Made by a program: the position numbers and the translations under genes
Source of the DNA: DTU089 sp964421815
GTDB lineage: Bacteria > Bacillota > Clostridia > Oscillospirales > Acutalibacteraceae
Reading direction: 5' to 3'
NCBI GenBank assembly: GCA_964421815.1
Contig: CAYQYT010000017.1
Location: forward strand, 1-39,960
Length of the DNA stretch: 39,960 bases
Notes under the pieces: generated by a model
Told to the model about the DNA's origin: nothing
Databases searched by the model: none
What the model saw: only the letters and a program-made list of their open reading frames with translations
Shown here: positions 1 through 7,822 of the stretch, piece by piece
Position numbering within the stretch: the first letter of the stretch is position 1
Layout of the letters: each line of letters begins with the position of its first letter

Positions 1-127
1 TCAAAAAAATCTCAAGGGTTTCTTTGTTTCTCGTTGTTTAATTTTCAAGGTTCGTCGCCCTCTTTTCAAGGTCTCCCGCGAACCGCTTTTGCGCTTCGTT
101 TTTGCCCCTCTCGAAGAGTGCTTGAAT
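1..127 (-). ncRNA. 5' leader of an rRNA operon (partial, runs off left edge)
   Basis: Read on the minus strand this stretch follows a strong promoter and has the look of a pre-16S leader. It contains two copies of ACCTTGAAAA, the second followed by TTAAACAAC, and ends in CCCTTGAGA plus a T run at the window edge. The CCTTGAAAA...AACAA wording is typical of the antitermination region before 16S or 23S genes in Clostridia. No rRNA sequence itself is in the window, so the 16S gene beyond the edge is an inference. Confidence 0.6.
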
Positions 128-180
128 ATAATATCACTACACCCCTTTTTTGTCAAGCACTTTTTTTAATTTTTTTTAGA
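128..180 (-). promoter_or_regulatory. Strong sigma-A promoter with UP-like A tract, probably rrn
   Basis: On the minus strand, TTGACA (156-151) is separated by exactly 17 bases from TATTAT (133-128). Upstream of the -35 box lies a dense A/T tract at 157-180 and beyond, resembling an UP element. Near-consensus boxes with an A-rich upstream region fit a stable-RNA promoter. It fires towards the left edge. The AT-rich stretch 181-375, between this promoter and the divergent gene at 376, holds nothing else I can support. Confidence 0.75.
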
Positions 181-375
181 TTTTTTTAAACTTTTTTACC
201 AATCACAAGATATTGTGGTTGTGCATATTTACCAACCACAATTTTCGCAAAAATCACCTTAAAAAACAGAGAGAAAAATCAAACCGAACTATTTAACATC
301 CATTATTTTTTAGTTTATATGTATTATTTCGCCATTACGGAAAAACCTATTATAAAATAAATGCTGAGGTGTACT

Positions 376-1107
376 ATGAATACAAAACGAAAAAACTTAT
401 CATACAGTAATTTCGCTCATTCTTTCAGAGGCAGGCTTTTGGGAATCCTGTTAGCCCTTACGGTTATATCGGGCAGTATTGGTTTCATTGTTGCCGATAA
501 CAGAACAAGCACTACTCAAGAGGTGCTTTCGAAGATCGGCTCCCGAGGTGACGAGGTAAGGAAAATTCAAAACAAATTAAAATCCTTGGGCTTTTTCAAC
601 GGCACGGTTGACGGAATATACGGGGTACAAACTCAAAGTGCCGTAAAACGATACCAGCGTTCCGTGGGAATCACCGCAGACGGCATTGCCGGACCCAAAA
701 CCCTTCTCTACTTAGGATTGGGTTCATCATCGGGCGGCTCGGCGGGAGGTTACAGCTCTTCCGACATTTACCTTCTTGCAAAGGTTATTGCCGCAGAAGC
801 CCGCGGGGAAAGTTATACCGGTCAGGTTGCAGTTGGTGCAGTTGTATTAAACAGGGTGGAATCTTCCTCCTTTCCCGACACGGTTTCAGGTGTAATTTAT
901 CAGGCGGGTGCCTTTTCCGCTGTCCGCGACAGCAACTGGTCCGTTTCCCCCGATGCCACATCCCGAAAGGCCGCCCAGGACGCACTTAACGGATGGGATC
1001 CCAGCGGCGGTGCTCTGTATTATTACAACCCCGCAAAAACCTCAAATGCGTGGATACGCACCCGCCCTGTAATTACCACAATCGGCAGTCACGTTTTTTG
1101 CCGTTGA
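376..1107 (+). CDS. sleB: SleB-like cell wall hydrolase with peptidoglycan-binding domain
   Basis: Predicted spore-cortex-lytic or related peptidoglycan hydrolase, 243 residues. A basic N-terminus and hydrophobic segment (about residues 20-36, ending in VADN) form a signal peptide or anchor. A PG_binding_1 domain follows (about 50-108, with GDEVRKIQNKL, DGIYG and DGIAGPKT), then a Gly/Ser linker and the SleB/Hydrolase_2 domain with the EARGE motif carrying the likely catalytic Glu, and the family-typical GSHVFC end. I chose ATG 376 over 361 because GAGGTG at 366-371 sits 4 bases upstream of it and inside the longer reading. The gene is monocistronic and divergent from the rrn promoter. The symbol is by family; a vegetative paralogue is possible. 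Confidence 0.85.
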   Translation: MNTKRKNLSYSNFAHSFRGRLLGILLALTVISGSIGFIVADNRTSTTQEVLSKIGSRGDEVRKIQNKLKSLGFFNGTVDGIYGVQTQSAVKRYQRSVGITADGIAGPKTLLYLGLGSSSGGSAGGYSSSDIYLLAKVIAAEARGESYTGQVAVGAVVLNRVESSSFPDTVSGVIYQAGAFSAVRDSNWSVSPDATSRKAAQDALNGWDPSGGALYYYNPAKTSNAWIRTRPVITTIGSHVFCR

Positions 1108-1120
1108 ACCACACATATAT

Positions 1121-1148
1121 AATAGTATAGTGATTTCGCCATACTATT
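1121..1148. repeat. Short perfect inverted repeat after sleB
   Basis: AATAGTAT at 1121-1128 and ATACTATT at 1141-1148 form an 8-bp AT-only stem with a 12-base loop. No T tract follows directly. It is too weak to be called a terminator and could equally be a protein site. Confidence 0.4.
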
Positions 1149-1172
1149 TATAATATTTTGGTAAGATTAAAC

Positions 1173-1215
1173 GCCTCCGCTTTTGTATTTTACATTTGCA
1201 GAGGCTTGATTTTTT
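1173..1215 (+). terminator. Rho-independent terminator after sleB
   Basis: GCCTCCGC (1173-1180) pairs with GCAGAGGC (1198-1205) with a single C.A mismatch, followed by TTGATTTTTT. It closes the sleB transcript. Between here and 1407 I see only the oad promoter. Confidence 0.7.
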
Positions 1216-1287
1216 CACAAAATTACTATTTATTGATAGAGTTTTAGATTTTTTTATCTCTGTTTTGACAAAAATCTAACAATGTGC

Positions 1288-1316
1288 TTGATATTTTTTT
1301 TGTTTTGGTATATGAT
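1288..1316 (+). promoter_or_regulatory. Promoter of the oxaloacetate decarboxylase operon
   Basis: TTGATA (1288-1293), a 17-base spacer and TATGAT (1311-1316) match sigma-A consensus at 5 of 6 bases each. This would start transcription near 1323, giving a leader of about 85 bases before the first gene. An upstream TTGACA at 1265 has no good -10 partner. Confidence 0.6.
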
Positions 1317-1407
1317 AAAGTGGGGGAAATTGGTAGGGATGTTTTCCATTCTCTATCTTAATATATAAAATTCCTTATACAATATTATAAATAAAGGAGA
1401 AATCGTA

Positions 1408-2790
1408 ATGCAAAAGGTTCAATTTACAGAAACCGTGTTGCGTGATGCAAACCAGTCATTGATCGCAACCCGCATGAAGTTCAACGAGTTTGAGCCGATT
1501 CTCAAAACACTCGACAAAGCCGGTTACTATTCACTCGAGTGCTGGGGCGGTGCAACATTTGACTCTTGTCTTCGCTACCTTAAAGAAGATCCCTGGGAAA
1601 GACTCAGAAAAATTAAGAAAACCTGTCCCAACACAAAACTCCAGATGCTTTTGAGAGGACAGAATCTCCTTGGATACCACCATTATCCCGATGATGTTGT
1701 AAGAATGTTCGTTAAAAAGAGCATTGAAAACGGCATTGACATCATCAGAATTTTTGATGCACTTAACGATGTTAAGAATATTGAGGTTGCTGTTGATGAA
1801 ACCGTAAAGAACGGTGCAATCGCTTCAGGTGCTATTTGCTACACAATCAGCCCCATCCATACTCTTGAAGCCTATGTTGAACTTGCAAAGAATATGGCAA
1901 GCATCGGTTGTCAGACAATTGCTATTAAAGATATGGCGGGTATTCTCAGTCCTGCGGAAGCACATAAACTTGTTTCCTCACTTAAATCCGCGGTTGATGT
2001 TCCCATTGTTCTTCACACACATTGCACAACGGGTCTCGGCTTTATGACCTGCCTCAAAGCAGTTGAAGCGGGAGTTGACGTAATTGACACAGCCATCTCC
2101 ACAATGTCAGGCGGTACTGCACAGCCTGCAACGGAAACTCTCAACTACACACTTTCCGAACTTGGCTACGAAACAGGACTCAACAACGATGCACTCCGTG
2201 AAATTGCAGATTTCTTCAAACCCATCAGAGCGGAAGCTCTTGAAAGCGGACTTCTTAATCCCACAGTTCTTTGCACCGATGCAAAGGCTCTTGATTATCA
2301 GGTTCCCGGCGGTATGCTTTCAAACCTTGTGGCACAGCTCACCGCACAGGGCAAAATGGACAAATTTGATGAAGTTCTCCTTGAAACTCCCAGAGTTCGT
2401 GAAGATTTGGGATATCCTCCCCTTGTTACACCCATGAGCCAGATGGTTGGTGTTCAGGCTACTGCCAACGTGCTTGCGGGCGAACGCTATAAAAACGTAT
2501 CAAAAGAGGTTAAGTCATACCTTATGGGCGAATACGGAAAGGCTCCCGGACAGGTTAACGAGGATGTTAAAAAGCAGATTCTCGGTGACGAAAAAGGAAT
2601 TGAAGGCAGATATGCAGACACCCTTGAACCCGCTTTTGAAGCAGCTAAAGCAGAACTCGGTAAAAAAGCAAAGAGCGACGAAGATGTGCTTTCATACATT
2701 GCATTCCCCACTCAAGCAGAAAGTTTCTTTGACTACCGTGATGAAATGGCTTCTAAAACTTACAGCTACGAAATCAAGGCTATTGACTAA
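1408..2790 (+). CDS. oadA: Oxaloacetate decarboxylase alpha subunit (carboxyltransferase)
   Basis: Cytoplasmic carboxyltransferase subunit of the Na+-translocating oxaloacetate decarboxylase. It moves CO2 from oxaloacetate to carrier biotin, giving pyruvate. The HMGL-like barrel opens with LRDANQS (Asp13). K174 in IKDMAG is the expected carboxylated metal-binding Lys, and H203/H205 in HTHCT are metal ligands. A PYC_OADA conserved domain fills the C-terminal half. At 460 residues it stops before the biotinyl domain that is fused to the alpha chain in enterobacteria; that domain is a separate gene two positions downstream. RBS AAGGAG precedes ATG 1408. It is first in the operon with oadG-like, carrier and oadB genes. 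A PycB role in pyruvate carboxylation is less likely given the oadB neighbour. Confidence 0.92.
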   Translation: MQKVQFTETVLRDANQSLIATRMKFNEFEPILKTLDKAGYYSLECWGGATFDSCLRYLKEDPWERLRKIKKTCPNTKLQMLLRGQNLLGYHHYPDDVVRMFVKKSIENGIDIIRIFDALNDVKNIEVAVDETVKNGAIASGAICYTISPIHTLEAYVELAKNMASIGCQTIAIKDMAGILSPAEAHKLVSSLKSAVDVPIVLHTHCTTGLGFMTCLKAVEAGVDVIDTAISTMSGGTAQPATETLNYTLSELGYETGLNNDALREIADFFKPIRAEALESGLLNPTVLCTDAKALDYQVPGGMLSNLVAQLTAQGKMDKFDEVLLETPRVREDLGYPPLVTPMSQMVGVQATANVLAGERYKNVSKEVKSYLMGEYGKAPGQVNEDVKKQILGDEKGIEGRYADTLEPAFEAAKAELGKKAKSDEDVLSYIAFPTQAESFFDYRDEMASKTYSYEIKAID

Positions 2791-2802
2791 GGAGGATTTA
2801 AT

Positions 2803-3312
2803 ATGACTTTTCTTCCTTTGTTTTCAATAATTGATGCCACGGGCATTGCAGGTTTCGGTTTCGGTGTTGTCCTTGTTTTGCTTTTAGTGATTGCTTGTTT
2901 TGTGGCACTTCTTTCCAAAACAATTAACGGAGTTTCAAAGAAAACCGTTAAAAAGGAAAGTGCTCCCGTAAAATCCGAAAGCAATTCCGCTCCTGCAACT
3001 ACACAGGAAAAACCCGCCGTTGCCGAAAATGTTGCAACAGGCGAAGCAACACTCCCCTACACTCCCGGCTATGTAACCCTTGACGGTGTAAGTGAACAGG
3101 ATGCCGCAGTAATTATGGCAATCACCTCTCACAAATCGGGTATTCCTCTTGAAAGGCTCGCTTTCAAATATATAAAACGTCTTAACCAGGAACCCGAACT
3201 TATTAACGTAGAGGAACAGGATGCCGCCGTAGTTATGGCGATTATTTCGGACAAAACCGGCATCCCCCTTGACAACCTTATTTTCAATTCTATTAAATTA
3301 GTGGAGGAATAA
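2803..3312 (+). CDS. OadG-like gamma subunit with duplicated C-terminal motif
   Basis: Small membrane subunit of the Na+ pump, 169 residues. One N-terminal transmembrane segment (about residues 14-38) is followed by a charged Ala/Pro/Thr-rich linker (about 50-85). Then come two copies of a segment of about 33 residues: EQDAAVIMAITSHKSGIPLE and EQDAAVVMAIISDKTGIPLD, each followed by a short Lys/Ile-rich tail. OadG proteins normally carry a single short motif of this AxxAAI type after the helix, so the duplication is unusual. AAGGAGG overlaps the oadA stop. In OadG the subunit anchors alpha to beta; I infer the same here from position and topology. Confidence 0.75.
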   Translation: MTFLPLFSIIDATGIAGFGFGVVLVLLLVIACFVALLSKTINGVSKKTVKKESAPVKSESNSAPATTQEKPAVAENVATGEATLPYTPGYVTLDGVSEQDAAVIMAITSHKSGIPLERLAFKYIKRLNQEPELINVEEQDAAVVMAIISDKTGIPLDNLIFNSIKLVEE

Positions 3313-3316
3313 TAAT

Positions 3317-3736
3317 ATGAAATACAATGTTACATTAAACGGTAAAATTTACGAAGTTGACGTTACAGAATCCGATGCAGTTGTAACAGGGGTTACACAG
3401 GTTCCCGTTGCAGTTGCCGCTCCCGCTGTTGCCCCTGCTGCTCCCGTTGCTCCGGCTCCCGTTGCTGCTCCCGAAGTTGCTCCGGCCCCCGTTGCCGCTC
3501 CCGAGGTTGCTCCCGTTTCTGCAGACGGAACACAGATTAAGGCTCCCATGCCCGGCACAATCCTTGCAGTTAAGAAAAATGTGGGCGAAGCCGTTAAAGC
3601 GGGTGACGTTATTGTTGTTCTTGAGGCTATGAAAATGGAAAATGATATTGTTGCTCCCTGCGACGGTACTGTAAAATCCATCAACGCACCCAAGGGCACA
3701 AACGTAAACACCGATGATGTTCTCGCTGTTATCTGA
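3317..3736 (+). CDS. Biotin carboxyl carrier protein of the decarboxylase
   Basis: Free-standing biotin carrier of 139 residues. The N-terminus begins with a short MKYNVTLNGK strand. An Ala/Pro/Val-rich flexible arm (about 30-68) with two copies of APVAAPEVAP leads to a biotinyl-lipoyl fold (about 72-139). The biotinylation motif EAMKM places the target at Lys106. The carrier shuttles carboxybiotin from the alpha subunit to the beta pump. It lies 4 bases after the gamma-like gene and is translationally close to it. Equivalent carriers occur as separate subunits in methylmalonyl-CoA and glutaconyl-CoA decarboxylases; the substrate is assigned from the HMGL-type alpha subunit. Confidence 0.93.
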   Translation: MKYNVTLNGKIYEVDVTESDAVVTGVTQVPVAVAAPAVAPAAPVAPAPVAAPEVAPAPVAAPEVAPVSADGTQIKAPMPGTILAVKKNVGEAVKAGDVIVVLEAMKMENDIVAPCDGTVKSINAPKGTNVNTDDVLAVI

Positions 3737-3770
3737 TTAAATAAACTTTAAAGCTTGAAAGGTTTTACTC

Positions 3771-4952
3771 ATGGACATTTCTACGATTTTAACTAACCTT
3801 TGGGAGCAATCCGGCTTTTATCTTTTGGAATGGCAGAACCTGGTTATGATTGGTGTCGCCATATTCTTCCTGGTTCTTGCAATTAAATTCAAATTTGAAC
3901 CCCTTCTTCTTGTTCCCATTGCTTTCGGTATTCTTCTTGCAAACCTCCCCGGTGCAAACATAATGCTTGACACAACCGGCGGCGCACTGGGCAGTTATGG
4001 TCAAGCCGCTGTTGAAGGCGCTCATTGGTACGATTCAGGTGTTCTGCGAATACTTTATGTGGGTGTTAAATCCAGTATCTTCCCCTGCCTTATATTTATG
4101 GGTGTAGGTGCAATGACCGACTTTGGCCCCCTCCTCTCAAACCCCGTAAGTCTTCTGTTAGGTGCGGCGGCTCAGTTGGGTGTTTACTGTGCATTCATTC
4201 TTGCAGTTGCATTCGGATTTGAACCTGCCGAGGCGGCATCCATTGCAATTATCGGTGGTGCGGACGGCCCCACGGCTATTTTCCTTACTTCAAAGTTAGC
4301 GTCCCACCTGTTAGCGCCCATTGCCCTGGCGGCATACTCGTATATGGCTCTTATTCCCATTATTCAGCCCCCAATTATGAAGGCTCTCACAACGGAAAAA
4401 GAGCGCAAGGTTGAAATGAAACAGTTGAGAAAGGTATCAAAGGCAGAGAAAATCATTTTCCCTGTTGCCGTTCTTATTCTTTGTGCATTTCTTCTTCCCT
4501 CGGTTGCTCCCCTTTTGGGTATGCTTATGTTGGGCAACCTTTTCAAAGAGTGCGGCGTTACGGAAAGACTTTCCGAAACCGCCCAGAATGCTCTTATGAA
4601 CATTGTTACCATTATGCTTGGTGTAACGGTTGGTGCAACAGCAAACGGTACGGAGTTCTTACAACTTAAAACAATCCTTATTGTTGTTCTCGGACTTGTT
4701 GCATTCTGTTTCTCCACCGCCGGCGGTGTTCTTCTCGGAAAACTTCTGTATATTGTCACCAAGGGTAAAATCAATCCCCTTATCGGTGCGGCAGGTGTTT
4801 CCGCAGTTCCCATGGCGGCACGTGTTGCTCAGAATGAGGGTGTTAAATACAACCCCACAAACTTCCTTCTTATGCATGCTATGGGTCCCAATGTTGCAGG
4901 CGTTATCGGTTCCGCCGTTGCCGCAGGATTCCTCCTTGCAGTTTTCGGATAA
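3771..4952 (+). CDS. oadB: Oxaloacetate decarboxylase beta subunit, Na+ pump
   Basis: Integral membrane subunit that decarboxylates carboxybiotin and exports Na+. At 393 residues it is slightly short for the family. The pore-lining signature GGADGPTAIF places Asp165 where Klebsiella OadB has the essential Asp203. The block NPLIGAAGVSAVPMAARV contains Asn335, Gly339, Ser344 and Arg351, matching the spacing of Klebsiella Asn373, Gly377, Ser382 and Arg389. It has about nine hydrophobic segments. It is last in the operon and followed by a strong terminator. The beta family is shared with methylmalonyl-CoA and glutaconyl-CoA decarboxylases, so substrate comes from the alpha subunit. Confidence 0.93.
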   Translation: MDISTILTNLWEQSGFYLLEWQNLVMIGVAIFFLVLAIKFKFEPLLLVPIAFGILLANLPGANIMLDTTGGALGSYGQAAVEGAHWYDSGVLRILYVGVKSSIFPCLIFMGVGAMTDFGPLLSNPVSLLLGAAAQLGVYCAFILAVAFGFEPAEAASIAIIGGADGPTAIFLTSKLASHLLAPIALAAYSYMALIPIIQPPIMKALTTEKERKVEMKQLRKVSKAEKIIFPVAVLILCAFLLPSVAPLLGMLMLGNLFKECGVTERLSETAQNALMNIVTIMLGVTVGATANGTEFLQLKTILIVVLGLVAFCFSTAGGVLLGKLLYIVTKGKINPLIGAAGVSAVPMAARVAQNEGVKYNPTNFLLMHAMGPNVAGVIGSAVAAGFLLAVFG

Positions 4953-4967
4953 GTTATATAAAACAAC

Positions 4968-5011
4968 AAATCAACCCGCTTTTTACGAAAGGCGGGTTGA
5001 TTTTATTTTAT
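4968..5011 (+). terminator. Terminator of the oad operon
   Basis: The arm at 4968-4979 ending TCAACCCGC pairs with GCGGGTTGA at 4992-5000 and following T residues. It is a 12-bp perfect stem followed by TTTTATTTTAT. Confidence 0.9.
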
Positions 5012-5056
5012 AACGTTTCAACTGCATTCCTATTTCTGTTTCTCCTGTAAAAACTA

Positions 5057-5085
5057 TTGATAATGCTTCAGTTTTATGATAAACT
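5057..5085 (+). promoter_or_regulatory. Promoter of the structured RNA
   Basis: TTGATA (5057-5062), a 17-base spacer and TAAACT (5080-5085; 4 of 6 bases match) predict a start near 5091-5093. This coincides with the first base-paired position of the RNA below. A TATGAT at 5075 overlaps but has no -35 at proper spacing. Confidence 0.5.
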
Positions 5086-5090
5086 AATTT

Positions 5091-5242
5091 TGCGACTTAA
5101 AACTAAATAGCCAAAAAGCAGTATGTACCCCGGTAAAAGTACATACTCCTTTTCAGTTTGCTTTTTGGCCTGAGTTTTGAGTCGCATCAATGGGAGTTAT
5201 GTATTTTTCGTGCGTAGCTTCGGCTGCGCATTTTTTGTTTTT
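5091..5242 (+). ncRNA. Candidate structured leader or small RNA, family not recognised
   Basis: A rod-like RNA is readable directly. Stem A pairs TGCGACT plus AAAACT (5091-5104) with AGTTTT plus AGTCGCA (5173-5186), 14 bp with one U.G. Stem B pairs GCCAAAAAGCA (5110-5120) with TGCTTTTTGGC (5159-5169), 11 bp. Stem C pairs GTATGTAC (5121-5128) with GTACATAC (5139-5146). An unpaired 3' bulge of about 12 bases separates C from B. A UUCG-capped terminator follows, then the RBS of the next gene. GGAGTTATGT (5193-5202) can also pair with ACATACTCC (5141-5149), leaving one base bulged, so a rearrangement that opens stem C is possible. It is either a terminator-controlled cis-regulator or an independent sRNA. 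I recognise no Rfam family. Confidence 0.65.
5211..5242 (+). terminator. UUCG-loop terminator between the RNA and the next gene
   Basis: TGCGTAGC (5211-5218), a TTCG loop and GCTGCGCA (5223-5230) form an 8-bp stem with one U.G, followed by TTTTTTGTTT and two more T. It ends one base before the AGGAGG of the downstream gene, the classical place for attenuation. Confidence 0.85.
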
Positions 5243-5254
5243 AGGAGGGCTATC

Positions 5255-5710
5255 ATGTATATCAGCGAAGCAAAAGACACCTACGGCACCTTGGGATTAT
5301 TAAGACAGGTTTATATGTACAAGAAAATGTACGCAAGAAATTTCAACGCAATGACAAAGGCTATTGAAATATGTCAAGACCCCGTTGTCAAAGAATTACT
5401 CATAAAATGCCAACAAGATACAGAGGAAATGTATATAACAAAGGGTAGTGTACCGCCGGATTTCATGTCTTCAGAAGATTTAGTAATAGCATACCTTTTG
5501 GCATATATACGAAAAAAAGAAATTAAAGCACCGGTCGATTATGATGAAACTGTATTTTTCAAGGAAAGCCTCGACTGGTTAAAGGATTTAAGCGAAAAGG
5601 CTAAAATGACTGAAATGATATGCAATTATACGGACGGTTTAGAAAATTGTGATACTGCTGAGAAAAACTACATGAACATCGCTTTTTTACCGGATAAACC
5701 TATTGAATAA
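5255..5710 (+). CDS. Hypothetical helical protein downstream of structured RNA
   Basis: A 151-residue protein of no family I recognise. It starts MYISEAKDTYG and is predicted soluble and mostly alpha-helical. It has no signal peptide, no membrane segment and only three Cys (in EICQD, IKCQQ and MICNY) plus one in ENCDT. The region around residues 75-95 (SSEDLVIAYLLAYIRKKEI) is amphipathic. ATG 5255 is chosen because AGGAGGG at 5243-5249 lies 5 bases upstream; the longer open frame to 5177 would run through the terminator hairpin. It sits alone, convergent with recG, and its expression probably depends on read-through of the terminator just before its RBS. Confidence 0.75.
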   Translation: MYISEAKDTYGTLGLLRQVYMYKKMYARNFNAMTKAIEICQDPVVKELLIKCQQDTEEMYITKGSVPPDFMSSEDLVIAYLLAYIRKKEIKAPVDYDETVFFKESLDWLKDLSEKAKMTEMICNYTDGLENCDTAEKNYMNIAFLPDKPIE

Positions 5711-5753
5711 TTTTCTAAATTGACCGAACACAACATCTACAAATCTTTCAATG

Positions 5754-5792
5754 AAAAACCCTCTGCCTGTTCGTTGCAGGCAGAGGGTTTTT
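5754..5792. terminator. Bidirectional terminator
   Basis: A 16-bp perfect stem, AAAAACCCTCTGCCTG (5754-5769) with its complement at 5777-5792, has a 7-base loop. A/T runs on both sides serve both the hypothetical gene at 5255 and recG, whose stop codon begins at its edge. Confidence 0.93.
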
Positions 5793-7822
5793 CAATTCAT
5801 TGCAACACGCGTAAACAGTCGCTTCATTTCCTGCGCCAGCAGATGCCGTTCTTCCGATGTAATTGAAACCTCGTTATCAACAATCTCCTTTGCGGTTTTT
5901 TGCGCCTCATAAAGAATTCTTGTATCGGTCATTAAATTTGCAATACGCATATCGGGAAGCCCGTGTTGACGGGAGCCGAAAAAGTCACCGGGACCTCGCA
6001 TTTCCAGGTCTTTTTTTGCTATTTCAAAGCCGTCGGATGTTCGGCACATTGTTTCAAATCTGTCCTCCGCCTCCCTGTTTTGTGCATCGGAAATAAGAAT
6101 ACAAAAACTCTCATCCTTGCCCCTTCCGATTCTGCCGCGAAGCTGATGAAGTTGAGACAATCCGAATCTGTCCGCATTTTCAATAACCATAACCGTTGAA
6201 TTAGGTACATCCACACCCACCTCAATTACAACGGTTGAAATCAAAAGTTGAATTTCCCCCGAATAGAAACGGGACATAACCGCATCCTTTTCTTTGGGTT
6301 TCATCTGTCCGTGAAGAAGACCCAAAGTGCAATCGGCAAAATAGGTGGATTTTAAATAATCATAATATTCCGTAGCGGGAACAAGGTCGCTGTCGCTTTC
6401 GGAAACAAGGGGACAAACAATATATGCCTGACGTCCTGCGGCAATATTTTTTTTGATAAAACCGTAAATGCGTTCGTGATAGCTTGTAGGCACATGATAG
6501 GTTTTTACGGGTTGCCTGCCCTTTGGAAGTTCGTCGAGAACGGAAACATCCAAATCCCCGTAAATCATCATGGCAAGGGTTCTGGGAATGGGCGTTGCCG
6601 ACATAACAAGTGTATGGGGAGCGTTACCTTTTCCCGAAAGTATCGCCCTCTGTTCCACTCCGAATCGGTGTTGCTCATCCGTAATAACAAGTCCGAGATT
6701 TCGGAATTCCACATCATTCTGAATAATTGCATGGGTTCCCACAACTATATCGCACTCACCGTTTTTTAGTTTTTCCCTTATAATCCTCTTATTCTTTGCG
6801 GTAACCGAACCTGTTAAAAGTTCTATTTTTATATCGTCACCGAAGAAGGCGGAAAGTGTTTTAAAATGCTGATTTGCCAAAACTTCCGTGGGTGCCATCA
6901 AAGCACTTTGAAAGCCGTTTTTCGCACCGTTGTACATTATTGCCGCCGCAACGGCAGTTTTTCCCGAACCAACATCACCCTGAAGAAGTCGGTTCATTTG
7001 CTTTGTACCCTGCATATCTGCCACCGCTTCTGCCACGGCTCTTTTCTGGGCATTTGTAGGCTCAAAGGGAAGTGAGTCAAAAAATTCCCCTGTATAATCC
7101 CTTTCCACAGGGACGGAAACTCTATTTACCCCCTCAATTCTTTCATTCAAAAGTCCCATTTGCAACAGCAAAAGTTCCTCAAAAATCAACCTGCGTTTCG
7201 CAAGAGCAAGTTTTTCTTCACTTTCGGGAAAATGAATGGTTCTCAAGGCTTCTTCAAATCCCATAAGACGATATTTTTTAATTATGTATTCGGGAATTAT
7301 CTCCGGAACATTCCCCTTTACTTCTCTTAAAGCAGTTTCCACAAGTCTCTCGGTTGTTTTAGAGGGTAGTGCGGTTGTGGCTTTATAAACGGGCCGAATT
7401 CTTTGTTTATCAAGGGATTTTTCAAATCGGGGTGAAAGCATTGTTTTGTTGTTAAACTTGTCCAATGTCACTTTTCCGAAGAATAAATATTCCTCATCTT
7501 CAACAAGTTGATCCTTAACATATTTGTTGTTGAAAAAAGTAACGGGTATATAGTCGCTTCCGTCAGAAATCGCGGTTTTTACAAGAATTCTTCCACCGCT
7601 TATATTTACCACCTGAGGTTTTTGGGCAACAAACGCCCTTACACAGATACTTTCGTTAATCCGTGCGTCACGCAGTAATGTAGTTGTGTTCCAATCCTCA
7701 TAGGCGCGGGGGTAGTTTCTTAAAAGATCGCCCACGCTATAAATACCCTGTTTGGCAAGAGTTTTTGCCCTTGCTTCTCCGACACCCTTTAAAAATTGAA
7801 TCCTTGTGTCAAAATTAACCAT
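5792..7822 (-). CDS. recG: ATP-dependent DNA helicase RecG
   Basis: Double-strand DNA translocase that remodels stalled forks and branched DNA, 676 residues (normal length). An N-terminal helix-hairpin segment (FLKGVGEARA) and OB-type wedge domain (about 50-150) are followed by superfamily 2 motor domains: Walker A GDVGSGKT (282-289), DEQH (382-385), motif III SATPIPRT, and motif VI QLRGRIGRG. The C-terminus has the RecG-type DFFGSRQHG block. ATG 7822 has AGGTGG upstream. The start lies inside the end of the DUF1294 gene (34-base overlap), implying translational coupling. A LexA-like box lies in front of the two-gene unit. Confidence 0.96.
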   Translation of the reverse strand: MVNFDTRIQFLKGVGEARAKTLAKQGIYSVGDLLRNYPRAYEDWNTTTLLRDARINESICVRAFVAQKPQVVNISGGRILVKTAISDGSDYIPVTFFNNKYVKDQLVEDEEYLFFGKVTLDKFNNKTMLSPRFEKSLDKQRIRPVYKATTALPSKTTERLVETALREVKGNVPEIIPEYIIKKYRLMGFEEALRTIHFPESEEKLALAKRRLIFEELLLLQMGLLNERIEGVNRVSVPVERDYTGEFFDSLPFEPTNAQKRAVAEAVADMQGTKQMNRLLQGDVGSGKTAVAAAIMYNGAKNGFQSALMAPTEVLANQHFKTLSAFFGDDIKIELLTGSVTAKNKRIIREKLKNGECDIVVGTHAIIQNDVEFRNLGLVITDEQHRFGVEQRAILSGKGNAPHTLVMSATPIPRTLAMMIYGDLDVSVLDELPKGRQPVKTYHVPTSYHERIYGFIKKNIAAGRQAYIVCPLVSESDSDLVPATEYYDYLKSTYFADCTLGLLHGQMKPKEKDAVMSRFYSGEIQLLISTVVIEVGVDVPNSTVMVIENADRFGLSQLHQLRGRIGRGKDESFCILISDAQNREAEDRFETMCRTSDGFEIAKKDLEMRGPGDFFGSRQHGLPDMRIANLMTDTRILYEAQKTAKEIVDNEVSITSEERHLLAQEMKRLFTRVAMN

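Noticed and set aside
1265..1293. TTGACA at 1265 as the oad -35 box
   Set aside because: The -10 at correct spacing would be TTGATA, a poor match; the next pair downstream is better.
3349..3711. 120-codon minus-strand frame opposite the biotin carrier gene
   Set aside because: Low-complexity Ala/Gly/Thr sequence produced by the repetitive Ala/Pro codons of the carrier arm.
5091..5190. Miniature inverted-repeat transposable element
   Set aside because: No target-site duplication is visible, and the promoter start and terminator fit an RNA gene better; only one copy is in the window.
5199..5304. Short frame starting ATG 5199 in the RNA leader (MYFSCVASAAHF...)
   Set aside because: GGGAG is only 2 bases from the ATG, and the frame overlaps the terminator and the next gene out of frame. 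A leader peptide cannot be excluded but is not supported.
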